Notes: generated from the letters alone by a model not told the origin. DNA of 64,000 nt from Aquatica leii (GCA_035610365.1 CM069432.1:74962520-75026519), one strand, 5' to 3'; positions 23,689-35,937 are shown, counted from the first letter of the stretch. Numbers and translations are program-made.

Positions 23689-24007
23689 TGTTCGTGCCGC
23701 TGTCTAAACTATAAGCTTAAGTAAAGTAGGATTAGTCTCTTTGTTCAGTATTTCTTTGAATGTGTATTTTTAGTTATTATTTAAGTATTACTCATGCATT
23801 TTTATGGTATATACCGGGAAGGAAGGTTGAACACTTTTGTACCTGTAGGGTGTTGGAAAGTTTTTGGTTAGTTTTAAGATACCATGTAAACGTAGAAGCA
23901 GTTGTTAGAGATTATTAAATGTTAAATAAGCAATTTATTGTTTTATTCAAAGATGATAATGTGCATTTGCACACCAAGGCGAATTAATTTAATGCCTATT
24001 AAAAACA
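23689..24007 (+). repeat. 5' LTR of BEL element 1
   Basis: It begins TGTTCGTGCCGCTGTC and ends ATTAAAAACA. Shared landmarks with the 3' LTR are GGTATATACCGGGAAGG and TTTGCACACCAAGGCG. Confidence 0.92.
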
Positions 24008-24319
24008 TGGTCCTTCGAGCTTCGATTGTTTAAACTGCAAAAATACAAAAATAAGTAAGTGCAACATAAGAATTTTATAAAGATTTTTGTGAGCAAGTGA
24101 GTGCGACATCAGCATTGCATCAAAAAAATTGGAACATGATTCGTGAGCTAGTGAGTACGACTTCAGCATCGTATCAAGTTGGGGACGTATCGCAAGAAAG
24201 TGCCGTATCGTTTCCCATAAGAATTACTCCGAATAATAATTAAGTAGTAAGTGCATTTCCTTTTCTTATGCATCCTTTGTTTAATATCTACGCTGCTTCA
24301 GTTATATTCAGCAGGTAAT

Positions 24320-26100
24320 TTAAAATCCCGTTTAACCAAACTTAATTCATTTTATAAGAAAATCGGCGAGAGTGATTCAAATAACATAAATCAAATAACG
24401 GAACTTAAAAATCGCTTAAACGATATTAGAGTAATTAAAGATTTATTTAAAAATTATCTTAGAATTAGATTCTAGCGACGCTTCTGACGAAGACGAGTTA
24501 GAAATTTTTGAAAATAACTTTTTTGAAATAACGGTTTTAGCTGAACAGTTTATTCTTAATTATGAATTAAACAAAAATAAGTCAACGTTTGAAAACAATG
24601 CAAACATTTCAAGCGAAGGAACAACTTTGCCAATGCCTAATATTCAATTACCGAGTTTTAGCAGAAATTTCGAAGATTGGATTGAGTTTCGAGATGCTTT
24701 TGACGGTATGATTAATAAAAATACTAAATTAACAAATATACAACGCTTTTATTATTTAAATAGTGCGTTAAAAGTTGAGGCCGCTCAAAAAATAAAAACT
24801 TTAAAAATTTCAGAACAAACTTATGAAAATAAGAAAATGGCTGTTAATAATAACATTAAGGCAATTTTTAGTATAGAATCAATCAAACGCGATAATAATT
24901 CTCAATTACAAAATTTCATTGACGAGATATTAAAAATTACGCATGTTCTAAAACAATACGAACAACCAACCGCGGACACTTTGCTGATTTACATAATTAG
25001 CTCTAAATTACCTCCAGCTACCCGTCAGGAATGGGAAATTTCAGTTAAAAAAGATTATTTTCCCACATTTCAGGAATTTATGAAATTCTTAGACCAACGT
25101 TGTGATTTTTTAAGTTCATTATTAGAATCAAATAAAATTAATATGACCTTAACGTCTAATACTAACAATTTCAATACCCACGGGCAAAAACCAAGTAATT
25201 CAAGGGCGTATGTCATTAATGCACCAAAAATTTTGTGTAATTATTGCAAACAAGAATACTATATCTATAACTGTGACAATTTTCTACAATTAGAGGTCAA
25301 TAAACGCATTGCAGAAATTAAGCGACGGCACCTTTGTTTAAATTGCTTAAAAGGTAATCACAACAATAAAAGCTGTAAATTAAGGGGCTGCAACATATGT
25401 CATAGAAAACATAATACATTATTGCATATTAATACTAATAACTTGGAAAAAGTCAAAAGCACCATTGCTTCCGATAAATTAATTGAATTAAATACTAATT
25501 ACGCCATTGCAGGCACAAGTGGATCAGAATTGAGTCCTGATGCTTCGTTTGTGAGTTCAAATCAAGTGTCATTAAACAAATGTTTAATACAGAATAATAC
25601 TCAGATTCAAAAATGCTTAAAGAATACGGACATTTTATCGCAAACTCTGTTATCAACCGCGTGTATGCAAATTTTAGACGCCGTAGGTAATAGTCGCGCA
25701 TTACTTGATGCTGGATCATAGGTAAATTTTATCACCACAAAACTATGCGACAAACTACAATTGCCTGAATTAAAATGCAATTTAAATATTGCTGGAGTTA
25801 GCAATCGAACGTCAGTTTTAAAACAAATTTTTTGTTTAAATCGCAAACTACTAATTTTATAACCAATATTTCAAGTTTGGTTTTAGATCAAATAACGGCG
25901 AATCTTCCTAACCAATACTTTGAATTAAAAGCATTGCAAATTCCTGCTCATATCCGATTAGCGGATCCCAAACGAAACATTACAGGAGAAGTAGATGTAC
26001 TATTAGGTGCTAGTATATTTTGGGATTTATTATGCGTAGGACAACACAAATTGGGTAAAAACAAACCAATTTTGCAAAAAAACTAAATTAGGTTCGGTGT
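24320..26100 (+). pseudogene. BEL element 1 gag and protease
   Basis: Gag starts in one frame near 24320, shifts near 24475, and then has the capsid-type block PSFSRNFEDWIEFRDAFDGM and a cysteine-rich region (CNYCKQEYYIYNC, LCLNCLKGNHNNKSC, GCNICHRKHNTLLH) in 24627-25721. A TAG (25719-25721) falls just after ALLDAGS, at the protease active-site motif (normally D[ST]GA/S). The A17-type protease continues out of phase to ALQIPAHIRLADPK and VDVLLGASIFWDLL at 25832-26086. Confidence 0.88.
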
Positions 26101-26139
26101 TAGGCGGTTCATTGCAAATTAAAAATAAAGAGAGTTTTG

Positions 26140-27560
26140 ATTCAGTATGTCTTAGTGTTTTAGAGCGCGCAAATATTCAAAAACAATTGGAAGCTTTCTA
26201 GGAGCTCGAGGAATGTACAAACAGTAATCCTAAGTTTTCGAACGATGAAAAGTATTGCGAAGATAATTTTGTTAAAACGACATTTCGCGACAGCAACGGA
26301 CGATTTAAAATTAATCTTCCTTTAAAAAATAATGTTTCGGAATTAGGAGAGTCAAGGACAAACGCTTTAAACCGGTTTTATTCTCTAGAGCGTAAACTCG
26401 GCCGCAATCCAATTTTAAAAAAATGAATACGTTCGTTTTTTAGAGGAATACAAAAAACTAGGGCATATGACTAAAATTACTAATCCTTATAATTTAAAAG
26501 GGCTTATCCATTATTTGCCTCACCATGCCATAACAAAAAGCAGTCAGCTAAAACGTCTTCTAATTTATCGTTTACTGATGTTCAATATACCGGTCCCGTC
26601 ATACAAGATAGTTTTTCTTTTGCGTTTTCGGAAACACACTTACGTAATAACGGCGGATATTGAAAAAATGTATCGCCAAGTATAGGTCGAGGAAATTCAG
26701 CGTAACTTGCAATTAATTCTTTGGCGTACTGATCCCGGTTTGCCCATTGCCGAATATCGACTAAATACTATTACATACATGCCTTAAGCAAATAGCGCTT
26801 GATTTTAAAATGAAGTTTCCAATTGCTGCTAGAGTTATTCAGACAGATTTTTACGTTGACGATTTGGTTACCAGTTGTGACTCAAAAGCAGAAATTATTC
26901 AGTTAAAATCACATATCACTAAAATACTTAGCACTGCGGGTTTTCATCTTCGCAAGCGGGCTTGTAATCACGATGATATTATGGAAAATAGATCCTTAAG
27001 TACCAAAGATGATAAAATACATATGTTTAATAATAATAATCCAAGAACGCTAGATCTGTTATGGAATCCACAAGAAGATGCGCTTCAACACGAAAATCCA
27101 AACAAAAAAACCATTACAAAGCGGCACATTTTGTCGGTTACAGGGAAAATATTTGATTCGTTAGGTTTGTTACGGCCAATAATAATACTGTCTAAACTAA
27201 TTTTACAAAACATATCGCAATTAAATCTAAATTGGGATGAAAGTGTACCCATGAGTTTACACACAAAGTGGATTAAACTTCAGGATCAAATGCCTCACAA
27301 TTACCTTGCCACGTCTTGAACTTTGCGGAGCGCTAATTCTTGCAAGACTAGTAAATAATGTAAAATCATCATTAAAATTAGAATTTTCAAAAACATTTCT
27401 TTGGTGTGATTCTACCATTGCGCTAAGTTGGATACAGTCGGTTTCATCAAAATAGAAAACCTTTATAGCTAATAGAGTATCCAAAATACGAAATTTAAAA
27501 ATATTGATAGTTGGAAGCATGTTTCAACTAATGATAATCCTGCTGACTTATTGTCTAGGG
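26140..27560 (+). pseudogene. BEL element 1 reverse transcriptase and RNase H
   Basis: Blocks in order are HYLPHHAITKSSQLKR (26467-26580), YVITADIEKMYRQV followed by a stop, IQTDFYVDDLVTSCDSKAEI carrying the YVDD catalytic motif (26810-27319), and ILSVTGKIFDSLGLLRPIII. RNase H fragments follow: LPRLELCGALILARLV near 27305-27350 and WCDSTIALSWIQ at about 27400-27440. Part of the palm domain between MYRQV and YVDD is missing. The parts lie in at least three frames. Confidence 0.88.
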
Positions 27561-27839
27561 GCATTCTTCCAAATAAGCGAAAAAATTGCGATTTATGGTG
27601 GTATGGTCCACATTGGATGAAAAGCGATGTAACACAGTGGCCACTACAGCATAAATTAGATAAAAACTATTTAGAAGCTGGCATCATTTCGTGCATAGCC
27701 AACATTCAAATTTTATGTTCAAAGAACTTTTCAAAATTTTCAACTTTACAAAGGCTATTGCGGGTGGTAGGTTATAGTTACAGGTTTATTAACAATGCGA
27801 AAACAAAGCAAGAACATCGGATTTCTGGTTAGGACTTAA

Positions 27840-28510
27840 CCCATTTTTAGATCAGCAGGGTTTATTGCGTATTAGTGGTCGTATTCGTCATTCAAATCAA
27901 AATTTTGACAAAAAACATCCTGTGATATTACCAACAGGTCATTGGTTAACTAAATTAATTTGTTACAATGAGCACATTAGGTTGCTGTATTGTGGAGCTA
28001 ATCAATTACTAGCATCATTAAGAGATAAGTATTGGCCTATATCAGCAAAAGGTACCATACGTAAAATTATGCACGAATGCATTCTATGCTTTCGTGCCAA
28101 GCCAAAGTCATTAAATCCCATAATGGGAGACTTGCCAAAAGAGCGTGTATTAAACGCGCCGCCATTTTATAATTGTGGGGTAGATTACGCAGAGCCGGTA
28201 ATGATAAAATCTAGAAAGGGACGGGGTGGTACGTTGATTAAATCATACATTTGTATTTTTGTATGTTGCTCCACTAAAGCGATTCATCTTGAGCTGGTAA
28301 CAGATCTTTCCACAACAACATTTTTGGCTGCCTTAAAAAACGCTTTACGCAGGGGACAAGCGCTAAATATTTATTCCATTTAAATGGTTATTAAGGCGTA
28401 TTAGCCAGCTTCACACAGGAAGCGATGGAATCGCGCGAGTAGTCACACTTCGGACCGCGAGTGGAGCCTCATTCAAACGGGCTGTGTGTAGAATTTGTGT
28501 ATTACCTAAT
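27840..28510 (+). pseudogene. BEL element 1 integrase, internally deleted
   Basis: The zinc-binding region (HIRLLYCGANQLLASLRDKY, CILCFRAK) and the start of the catalytic core (CGVDYAEP, YICIFVCCSTKAIHLELVTD) are present at 27865-28383. After RRGQALNIYS the sequence jumps to the C-terminal block (GSDGIARVVTLRT, near 28417-28455). The rest of the DDE core has been lost by an internal deletion, so this copy could not integrate on its own. Confidence 0.85.
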
Positions 28511-28570
28511 CAGTGAGTTTAGTGTTTTTTTAAAATTATGTTGAAGACTTTGCTTTCAAGGCGGGCAGTA

Positions 28571-28897
28571 TGTTCGTGACGCTGTCTAAACTATAAGCTT
28601 AAGTAATGTAAGATTAGTCTTTTTGTTCAGTATTTTTTTGAATGTGCATTTTTAGATATTATTTAAGTATTACTCATGCATTTTTATGGTATATACCGGG
28701 AAGGGGGGTTGAACAGCTGTGTACCTGTAGAGCGTTGGAAAGTTTTTGGTTAGTTTTAAGATACCAGTATCTAAGTTAACGTAGGTAGCAGTTGTTAGAG
28801 ATTATTAACTATTAAATAAGCAATTTATTGTTTGATTTAAAGACGATAATGTGCATTTGCACACCAAGGCGAATTAATTTAATGCCAATTAAAAACA
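28571..28897 (+). repeat. 3' LTR of BEL element 1
   Basis: It begins TGTTCGTGACGCTGTC and ends ATTAAAAACA. It carries a short extra segment (CAGTATCTAAGTTAACG) relative to the 5' LTR near position 28764. Confidence 0.92.
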
Positions 28898-29640
28898 TAG
28901 ACGTTGTCTAGTTTGCAGGGCGTAATGCGGCGAATCCCCATCCAGTTGAAAATGAAGCAGTTTGGATCTAATCGCGGCTCGTCATCTATTTGATCTTCCA
29001 AAGTTTAAACAACCAACGGTTATATTGTTTTTAAGCAAATTTACAAAAATATCGCCTGTAAGATTCTCCTTCCGAAACAAAAGTCCAACAATTTTATCTC
29101 CTAGAATGCCAGCTCAAAGATTTAGTTTCTGAGGATATTAGGTGTGACCCTCTCGTACAATACGCGGATTTTCATTAGCCCAATAGCGATAACTTTGTTA
29201 GTTGACCTGCCCGTTTAAAAAGATTGTGCACTCATTAGAAAAACAAATTTTTTTACCATGTTAAAATATTGTACAAGTTTTTCAATGATAGTTTTACACA
29301 ACTTGATTTTGAAGAATGTGCATTTGTAAGGAAAAAAACTTATGTGCTTTTAAGACTTTCTTAGCCAATTTAATTGAGATTCTCGTTAAAACTGCAAATT
29401 TTGCGATGCGACGTGGTTGGACATTCGTAAATCTTTGTTGCTTTACGTTAATACTTGCTACAAAACCAGTGGTTTAAAAATTTCGCACAAGAAGTTGCAC
29501 GTAAACATTGCTGACATTTTTATCCAGATGCCTTGCATTGAAGGCAGTAGCCGCCCGTAGAGCACATCGATTTTCACTTGTGTAAAGATAAATTATTTGA
29601 ACTCGTTCAGCAAGTGAGTATTTATCATTTTTACAAATTA
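28898..29640 (-). pseudogene. DDE transposase relic A, N-terminal and central part
   Basis: From about 29640 downward the minus strand reads YSLAERVQIIYLYTSENRCA, FNARHLDKNVSNVYVQLLVR, a helix-turn-helix remnant, CFSNECTIFLNGQVN (first Asp changed to Asn), YPQKLNL*AGILGDKIVGLL and FQLDGDSPHYAL (second Asp region). It stops at the BEL target site, and the remainder is at 23480-23688. These blocks are characteristic of an insect IS630/Tc1-mariner-like transposase with a WIGRRG signature. Many stops show it is dead. Confidence 0.8.
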
Positions 29641-29649
29641 TTTAAAAAA

Positions 29650-30732
29650 ACCAGTTTGTATAAAATTTAACAATGATGCACTTCAAAGTAACAATAAATA
29701 CTGACGTGTAAATAAATGTAAATAATGAGTGAAAGTCCCAAACAAATACCTTTAATAAAAAAAAATTATCTGCTTCTCCTGATTGTCGTTATTGAGATAA
29801 TGAAACTCGTAATATACGAGAGTATTACACTCAATATCCTCAAAAATAATTGCTCTGGATATTATAGAAGATCTAACATGTGATACTTATTCCAAAAGCA
29901 TTACAAATAGTGTAATTTTAAGGGTTGACAGCATCTTCCCAAACTTCATTATTTGCTAATTATTTCAAAACTGTCATGACTTTTTCAACGGCGTATCCTA
30001 AGTGAGAGGTTGTATCTTTGAACGCCTACACATATTCAAATAATATTATTTTATTTATTGTTCGCCAGCAATGAGTATCCGAAAAATTGTCTCTTTAGTA
30101 GCTTTATTAATATCAAATCTCAATTCACACAAAACAAAAATCCGTGGTTTTTGATTAAAAGTAGTAAATTAAAAAAACGCAAATTATTATTGCTTTATTG
30201 GCAAAATGCAAAATTTTTCAATTATTTAAAAAAAAACAAAATGCATTTTTTCGGTTTTCATTAGGGCTGCCATTTATAAAATTAGAAACCAGGACAAATA
30301 GGATTCAACATTCGAATTTTTAAACTACAAGCCCGGAAACATTTTTTATTGTCTAATGTGTAATACTTAGTACTTTTGCTTTTATTTCTTTTAAGCAAAT
30401 AAAATTATAAACGTAAGTTTTTTGAATTCTTTATATTTTTTTGACTTGGATGTTTTTCTTCAACTTGATAATTTAAAATATGTAAAAATTCCTTATAGGA
30501 AAGTCGTGCGGTGACCACGCCAGTTTTTTTGTAAATTTAGAATTAAAACAAAATTAACAAAAACAATTTTAACAGAGCTAACGCGTGAAAGGGCTTTTTG
30601 CTATTTGTCAACTGCACAGAAAAAAAGTTATCTCGAATTGAAGACTTATATTATCTTGAATCCTTTTACTAGATTCAATTAAAGCTGATCTCAAACTAAG
30701 AGACCTAACTTATTTTTTTAAGAATAGCTCTT
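29650..30732. other. No gene recognised
   Basis: This is AT-rich sequence with short frames only. The 68-codon frame at 30058-30264 is lysine/phenylalanine-rich low complexity and not convincing. Confidence 0.4.
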
Positions 30733-31009
30733 CCCAGGTAACATTTCGTCACGAAAAAGCGACTGAAAATGAGACGTTTTTATTTTTCGTGAGTTATACG
30801 AGATCCCGAATTCGTGACAAAATTCGTGACTAACACGTTATAAAACCGCTCTAAATTTAACTCCCGAATTTGTCACGCTAACGATCCTTTTAAACGTTGA
30901 ATAGCCGTTACGAAATGTTGACGAAATCTTCGAAAATTCGTGACTTGTATCTGTTAAAAAATCGTGAAGAAACCGTAACCAAATGTGTAACTAAATCTTG
31001 AAGATATAT

Positions 31010-31330
31010 ATTAGAAAATGTGACGACATCGTGTTAAAAAACGTGACGATATATTGTGTTAAAACAAGATATCGTGTTAAAATACGTGAAGATATAGTGT
31101 TAAAATACGTAAAGATAATATAGTGTTAAAAAACGTGAAGCTATTGTGTTAGGAAACATAAAGATATGTGTTAAAAAACGTGAAGGGACGTGAACATATC
31201 GTGACTAATAAGTTACGATTTCTTAGATTTCTTCACGATTTTTAACGCGATATTTTGTACGCTTTTAACACGATATCTTCACGTTAACACTATTTATCTG
31301 TACGTTTTTAAACACGATATCTTTTACGTT
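31010..31330. repeat. Array of degenerate 25-27-bp repeats, direct then inverted
   Basis: About eight copies resembling GTGTTAAAATACGTGAAGAT run on the plus strand to about 31200, followed by copies of the complementary motif (AACACGATATCTTCACG) to about 31330, making a large imperfect hairpin. There are no unique spacers, so it is not CRISPR. Confidence 0.65.
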
Positions 31331-31639
31331 TAGTAGAACCTAATAGTAGTAATAGTGCACAAACACCCTTTAAAACATCATATAAGCGTATTTACCGAGT
31401 GCCTAATTAATTAACGTAGCCTCCGTTTTCAAAAGAACTACAGAATAAAAAATATTCGATTCGAGATTGCAAACAAAAATAATATTTTTATCTCTAAAGA
31501 AATTTTAATGAAAAGATAAACTTGCAAAAATTCTTTACATAGGTATATGTTAACACACAGTATATAAATATAGTTTGTACTTTTAATTTTTTTCTTACTT
31601 CTCTCGTTTGTGCTGCCTAAAACATTTGTATCGACTAAA

Positions 31640-32520
31640 ATGAATCGTAATATAAAATACTAATTCTTACCTTATTCCTGTCATACGTATGTTGGAAAAA
31701 GCTTCCATTTCTGCTTTGCTAGCTTTGTATTCTTGGAACACAACTTCAAAAATAATTTCGACCATTTTAATCTATATTTAGCATTTGCCCACGTCTAATT
31801 ACATTGTTTCCGAGTTTCTATTGTAATAATATTTTTAATATTAGAAAATAATTGTTTAGTATCTTTCCCCGCCCCTATACGTTTTAATCTGTTGATCTAA
31901 AAAACATTAACTTAGAACAACTTCTTCCTGGCTATAAAAGTTACAACTTACAAAAAAATAAAGTTTCATTCAAAATTTTTAAATCGTCTACAGACGTGTG
32001 GAATTAATTCTTGAAAATATTGCTCCAATTCTTGACTTACTGGTGTGATTATTCGTTGATCAGTATTGTATGTAAGAGACTGTCTTTTACTTTGCATTAC
32101 AAATCGTTCTGGAAAACAAAATTCATAGTGAATTAAATTTATCTAATTTTAGCAACATATTTTATTACCCATTAAATTTGAATTTTCTTTAACGTCCTTT
32201 TTAACCACGTTGATTAAACTTTTGACGCCTAAAACTTCTAAAATCATAATAATTAATGAGTAATTATCACTACAAAAAATTGTCTTACCATCACATTTAC
32301 TATTGGTTCTAAGACAAGATTATTTTTATTATTAAAGTTATCAGTAGTTCCTTTGATGAACTATTGTCCTTTCTTTTGGTTGTCAGGCTAACAATAACCT
32401 TCGGTATAGAACTGACACCGAAGTTCCTCTTGTGATTCTGTCAATGTTTTTTCATCTTCACTGCTGGATGATGATTGTGGGAGATCATCAAATTCAAAAC
32501 GTGTACTGTTTTTGAAAAAC
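31640..32520 (-). pseudogene. Degraded intron-containing coding segments inside the 3.2-kb element
   Basis: Two exons join well: 32169-32237 (EVLGVKSLINVVKKDVKENS) and 31966-32108 (ERFVMQSKRQSLTYNTDQRI, ending FKNFE and TGA), across a 60-nt intron with GTAATA donor and TTTTCCAG acceptor, phase 1. A segment upstream (32400-32500) reads TRFEFDDLPQSSSSSEDEKT after an ACAG acceptor, with stops further on. A separate short frame at 31680-31785 (EYKASKAEMEAFSNIRMTG) ends at a GTAAGA donor and resembles the end of a Myb/SANT-like DNA-binding domain. The product is unknown to me. Confidence 0.35.
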
Positions 32521-33509
32521 AAATTTGTAGTACATATTTAAAAACAGATTTGTTCTACTATAGGGACATACCTAAATACCTATTTTCACCTAAACAAAGA
32601 TGCTTTTGTAAACTACTAATATGGAAATCTAAAGTACATAAATAAAGTATGTTTTTGATTCTTCAATCTAAAACTTCATTTACATAATTAATAAGTAGAT
32701 TCCTATCTTATAATTTCAATTAGAGGTAATTGTCTTCTTTAAGACTGCGCTGGAGTAAGAATAAAATTTTGTTCTCAGTGATAATGCTGATGCAATTTAA
32801 ATCAATAATTTCGAATTGCAAATTTCAACGTAACAAGCAATATAAAGTGTGTTTTAAATAAACACTATTTAAATCACCATCGCTCGATGCAAAATTACTT
32901 ATAGATTATAGATATGTACTTACGTTTAGGTAAACACTAAACTGTACCACTGTACGTAATTCGAGTTGAAAAGTTTTATTGTTACTGAGTAAATTAATAA
33001 AATACAGAGGTATCACATACTAAGTTATCGTGTTGTCGCGACTTAACGTAAACAAGTCATCATGCTCTCATGCTGTATCATCAATTTGACCGTGCATATT
33101 ATATTCATTCAATGATTCATTGTATTAGATAAAATCCTCTTACAAGTTATAATATTTACATTCAAGGTTATACAACATTAAAAATAATCTTTTTTTTGTA
33201 ATACATAATTAAAAAAATTTCATCCTTTTTTGACATATCTGTAACGTAATTTGCCGAAATAATACTAGTTTTTATGATTCCACACCGAATGCGAAACAGT
33301 TTATTTTTAATATTTGAATAAAACCGATAAAACAATAACTTCCACTTTAAAAATTACAGTAATGCACCTCATCTTGTTAAAACCTATTTCGTTTAATCAT
33401 AACAAACGAATTTTACTGGAAAGCAAAATAAGGGCATTTTTTCTAACAAAATTTTATTTAAAATTTTCACAGATTCTTTTAAAACAAGCACAGAAATAAC
33501 CGAATAATA

Positions 33510-33815
33510 GGCAATTATTCGAAACCTATTTGTCACGTTTAAACATAAACTATTTTTTGATAACGCTTATTTACGTAAAATCTTATTTACAGATTTAAAA
33601 AAAAAAAAAAAATTCAACTGAATATTTTGGAAATTATCGATGACGTATTTGTCACGTTTAAACTTCAACTATTTTCTGACGAAGTTTTAAGTAAAATCTA
33701 TAGATTTTTTAAAATAAGAATTCAACTGAAAATGTTGGCAATTATTCGTGACGTATTTGTCACGTTTTAACGTCATCTATTTTCTAACGAACTTTTACTT
33801 AAAATCTGTATCGTA
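33510..33815. repeat. Three 110-120-bp tandem repeats near the right end of the 3.2-kb element
   Basis: Units share GGCAATTATTCG, TATTTGTCACGTTT, AACTATTTTCTGA and TTAAGTAAAATCT. The spacing of TGTCACG is 119 and 109 bases. Confidence 0.65.
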
Positions 33816-34289
33816 TTTTCACACTACTATTTTTAACGATTTATTTTCATCGTTTTTATAAAGATTTTAAATAAAAACATCTTTATCTCGATAGTTCGTG
33901 ACGATTTCGTGAAGTCTAAAATTTGGTCGTCACGTAATGTTACCTGGGTTGTTTTAAAGAAATGTCATAGAAATAATGCTATGAGTTCAATGTATAAAAC
34001 TCTGTTACAAAAATTAAAACCATAGAAACATTGAGGTTCTAAAATAGAGAAATTTATTTTTTTATTTTGAGAATTGTACTTTTAGATAATGCTAAGCATG
34101 CAGCTAGGTGACCGCGTTATCATCATTACCTCGAATTGAATGTGTGTATGCATCGTGTGAAAAACATTGATCTAATTTATAGCATTTTTATATTAAGATT
34201 GTTGTGATGCGTACTTGTGTACTGTCTATTGTGCAAATTGTGCGGTGTATTTAGAACGTTTGTACACTTTAAAGCATTTATGAAGGCGC

Positions 34290-35605
34290 AAGTTTTTATT
34301 TGCAATGTTGACTCAGAAACTGGCCAACTATAACATTAAGAAGTATCTATTGTTTATCTTTGTACAAAGGTCAGGTAAGCGATAACAATCATCTACACTA
34401 TATTTTAGCCAATAAAGTTAATTTTCTTAAATCAAAAACGTTTAAACAGTTGACTATTTCTTTTTAAATTCGCAATTTTTGAAAAACGTAAACCCTTATA
34501 AAACCCCTTTTTATTTGCTTCTAACTGCATGCTTTAATTGACCATATTCAAGCGGTTTTTTGGACTTCAGGTTTAACATTTTTGGGTTGGTAAAACTGAT
34601 GAATTTTAAATCGCCCTCAAAAAATTAAAACTTTTATTGGTTGTCAACAACGACCTCTCTGATTGATGGGTCATAATGAATTCCAGTGATTTGTCAAATC
34701 GGGTTGGTAGCAACAATAACCTCATGATAACAACCAAATCTTTTTGTCCATATTTGCTACTAACTCGATTTGACAAATCACTGGAATTCATTATGACCCA
34801 TCAATCAGAGAGGTCGTTGTTGACAACCAATAAAAGTTTTTATTTTTTGAGGGCGATTTAAAATTCATCAGTTTTACCAACCCAAAAATGTTAAACCTGA
34901 AGTCCAAAAAAACGCTTGAATATGGTCAATTAAATGTCAATTTCTTATTATGTTAAAATATTTGACTTTGACGATATTTTGGAAAATTATATATTTTAGA
35001 CGATATCTCATACACTAGGCCGATTGTAATAAAATTTAAAACACCTAACTGTAGAAAAAATATTAACTCCAAAACGGCGGAGTAATAAAATAACGAAGTT
35101 AAAACAGGAAAAAAAATTAGAAAACTTGTTTCGTAAGATGTGTTTAAACATTTTTGTTGTATCTGTAGAAATGATTTCGAGGATATTTTTAGTTTTGTAA
35201 TGGGGATAGTTCAAATTCTATGAAACCGAATTAAAAAGTATAGTTTTGATTAAATCCAATAATGTATAAAACTTTTTAAATAACTATGAGATATCGACTA
35301 AAATCCATAATTTTTCAAAATATCGACGAAGTCAAATATTTTAACGTAATAAAAAATTGACATTGAATTAAAGTATGCAGTTAGAAGCAAATACAAAAAG
35401 GGTTTTATAAAGGTTTAATTTTTTCAAAAATTGCGAATTTAAAAGAAATAGTCATAAACTGTTTAAACGTTTTCGATTTAATAAAATTAACTTTCTTGGC
35501 TAAAATATATATTAAGTGTAGAGTATTATTTCTACAAAGATAAACAATAGATACTCCTTAATGGTATAGTTGGCCCGTTCCTGAGTCAACATTGAAATTA
35601 AAAAC
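34290..35605. mobile_element. Foldback element with arms of about 330 bp, carrying a nested MITE
   Basis: The left arm (34290-34535 and 34932-35012) and right arm (about 35285-35605) are imperfect inverted copies. Shared landmarks are AATGTTGACTCAG at the outer end, TATCTATTGTTTATCTTTGT, GTTTAAACAGT and TTAAAATATTTGAC towards the centre. The loop of about 270 bp has no gene. The left arm is interrupted by the palindromic MITE at 34540-34927. Confidence 0.7.
34540..34927. mobile_element. Palindromic MITE, copy 2, with AATT target duplication
   Basis: The 388-bp element has GACCATATTCAAGCG ends and inverted arms of about 165 bp, flanked by AATT at 34536-34539 and 34928-34931. The right arm of the surrounding foldback serves as an empty site: it has CTTTAATTCAATG where this copy splits CTTT-AATT-AAATG. 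Its central 50 bp or so run opposite to those in copy 3. Confidence 0.85.
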
Positions 35606-35937
35606 TAAGAATGTTATAAGAATTGGGGACCCTTCAAAGAAATGATCTAGAACTACCTACTACAAGTAAGTATTGGAATCGCTTTCTTTTTTTTTATTAG
35701 TGTAAATTTTACCTATTATTGTAATTTGTAATGGTGTAATGCTAGACTGTCAATTTTTAAAATTTTAATTTTGTATTTTATTTATACAGAATAATTATTA
35801 TCCTTGTGTGTCGACATTATAGTATCCTGGACTTAATGGTACTGCAATTTCAAAAGACGTATAGAAATTATAAATAGAATTTTACTGATGCTTCTCCAAA
35901 AAGACATGTGCAGTTATTTTGGTTAAATTCCAGTGTT

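Larger units (their letters stand above)
23689..28897 (+). mobile_element. BEL/Pao retrotransposon 1, complete ends, inactive
   Basis: The 5209-bp element is bounded by LTRs at 23689-24007 and 28571-28897 and flanked by the 5-bp duplication TAGAC (23684-23688 and 28898-28902). A primer site TGGTCCTTCGAGC starts at 24008, and a purine-rich AAGGCGGGCAG lies before the 3' LTR. Internal order is gag, protease, reverse transcriptase, RNase H, integrase, with many frameshifts and stops and a deletion in integrase. The LTRs differ at many positions and by 8 bp in length, so the insertion is old. Confidence 0.93.
30733..33948. mobile_element. Unclassified 3.2-kb DNA element with modular subterminal repeats
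   Basis: The ends are CCCAGGTAACATTTCGTCAC and the complement of CCCAGGTAACATTACGTGAC. TT lies next to both ends and could be a 2-bp duplication. Just inside the left end, GTGACGAAAT/CGTGAC-type motifs are followed by an array at 31010-31330. Inside the right end are three 110-120-bp tandem units with TGTCACGTTT at 33530, 33650 and 33759. The middle (31640-32520) has degraded coding segments on the minus strand. I cannot assign it to a known superfamily. Confidence 0.65.

Noticed and set aside
30058-30264. Lys/Phe-rich frame
   Set aside because: Homopolymer-driven low complexity with no supporting context.
31010-31330. CRISPR-like short repeats
   Set aside because: Repeats are degenerate, run in both orientations, lack unique spacers of constant length, and sit in an insect-type transposon.
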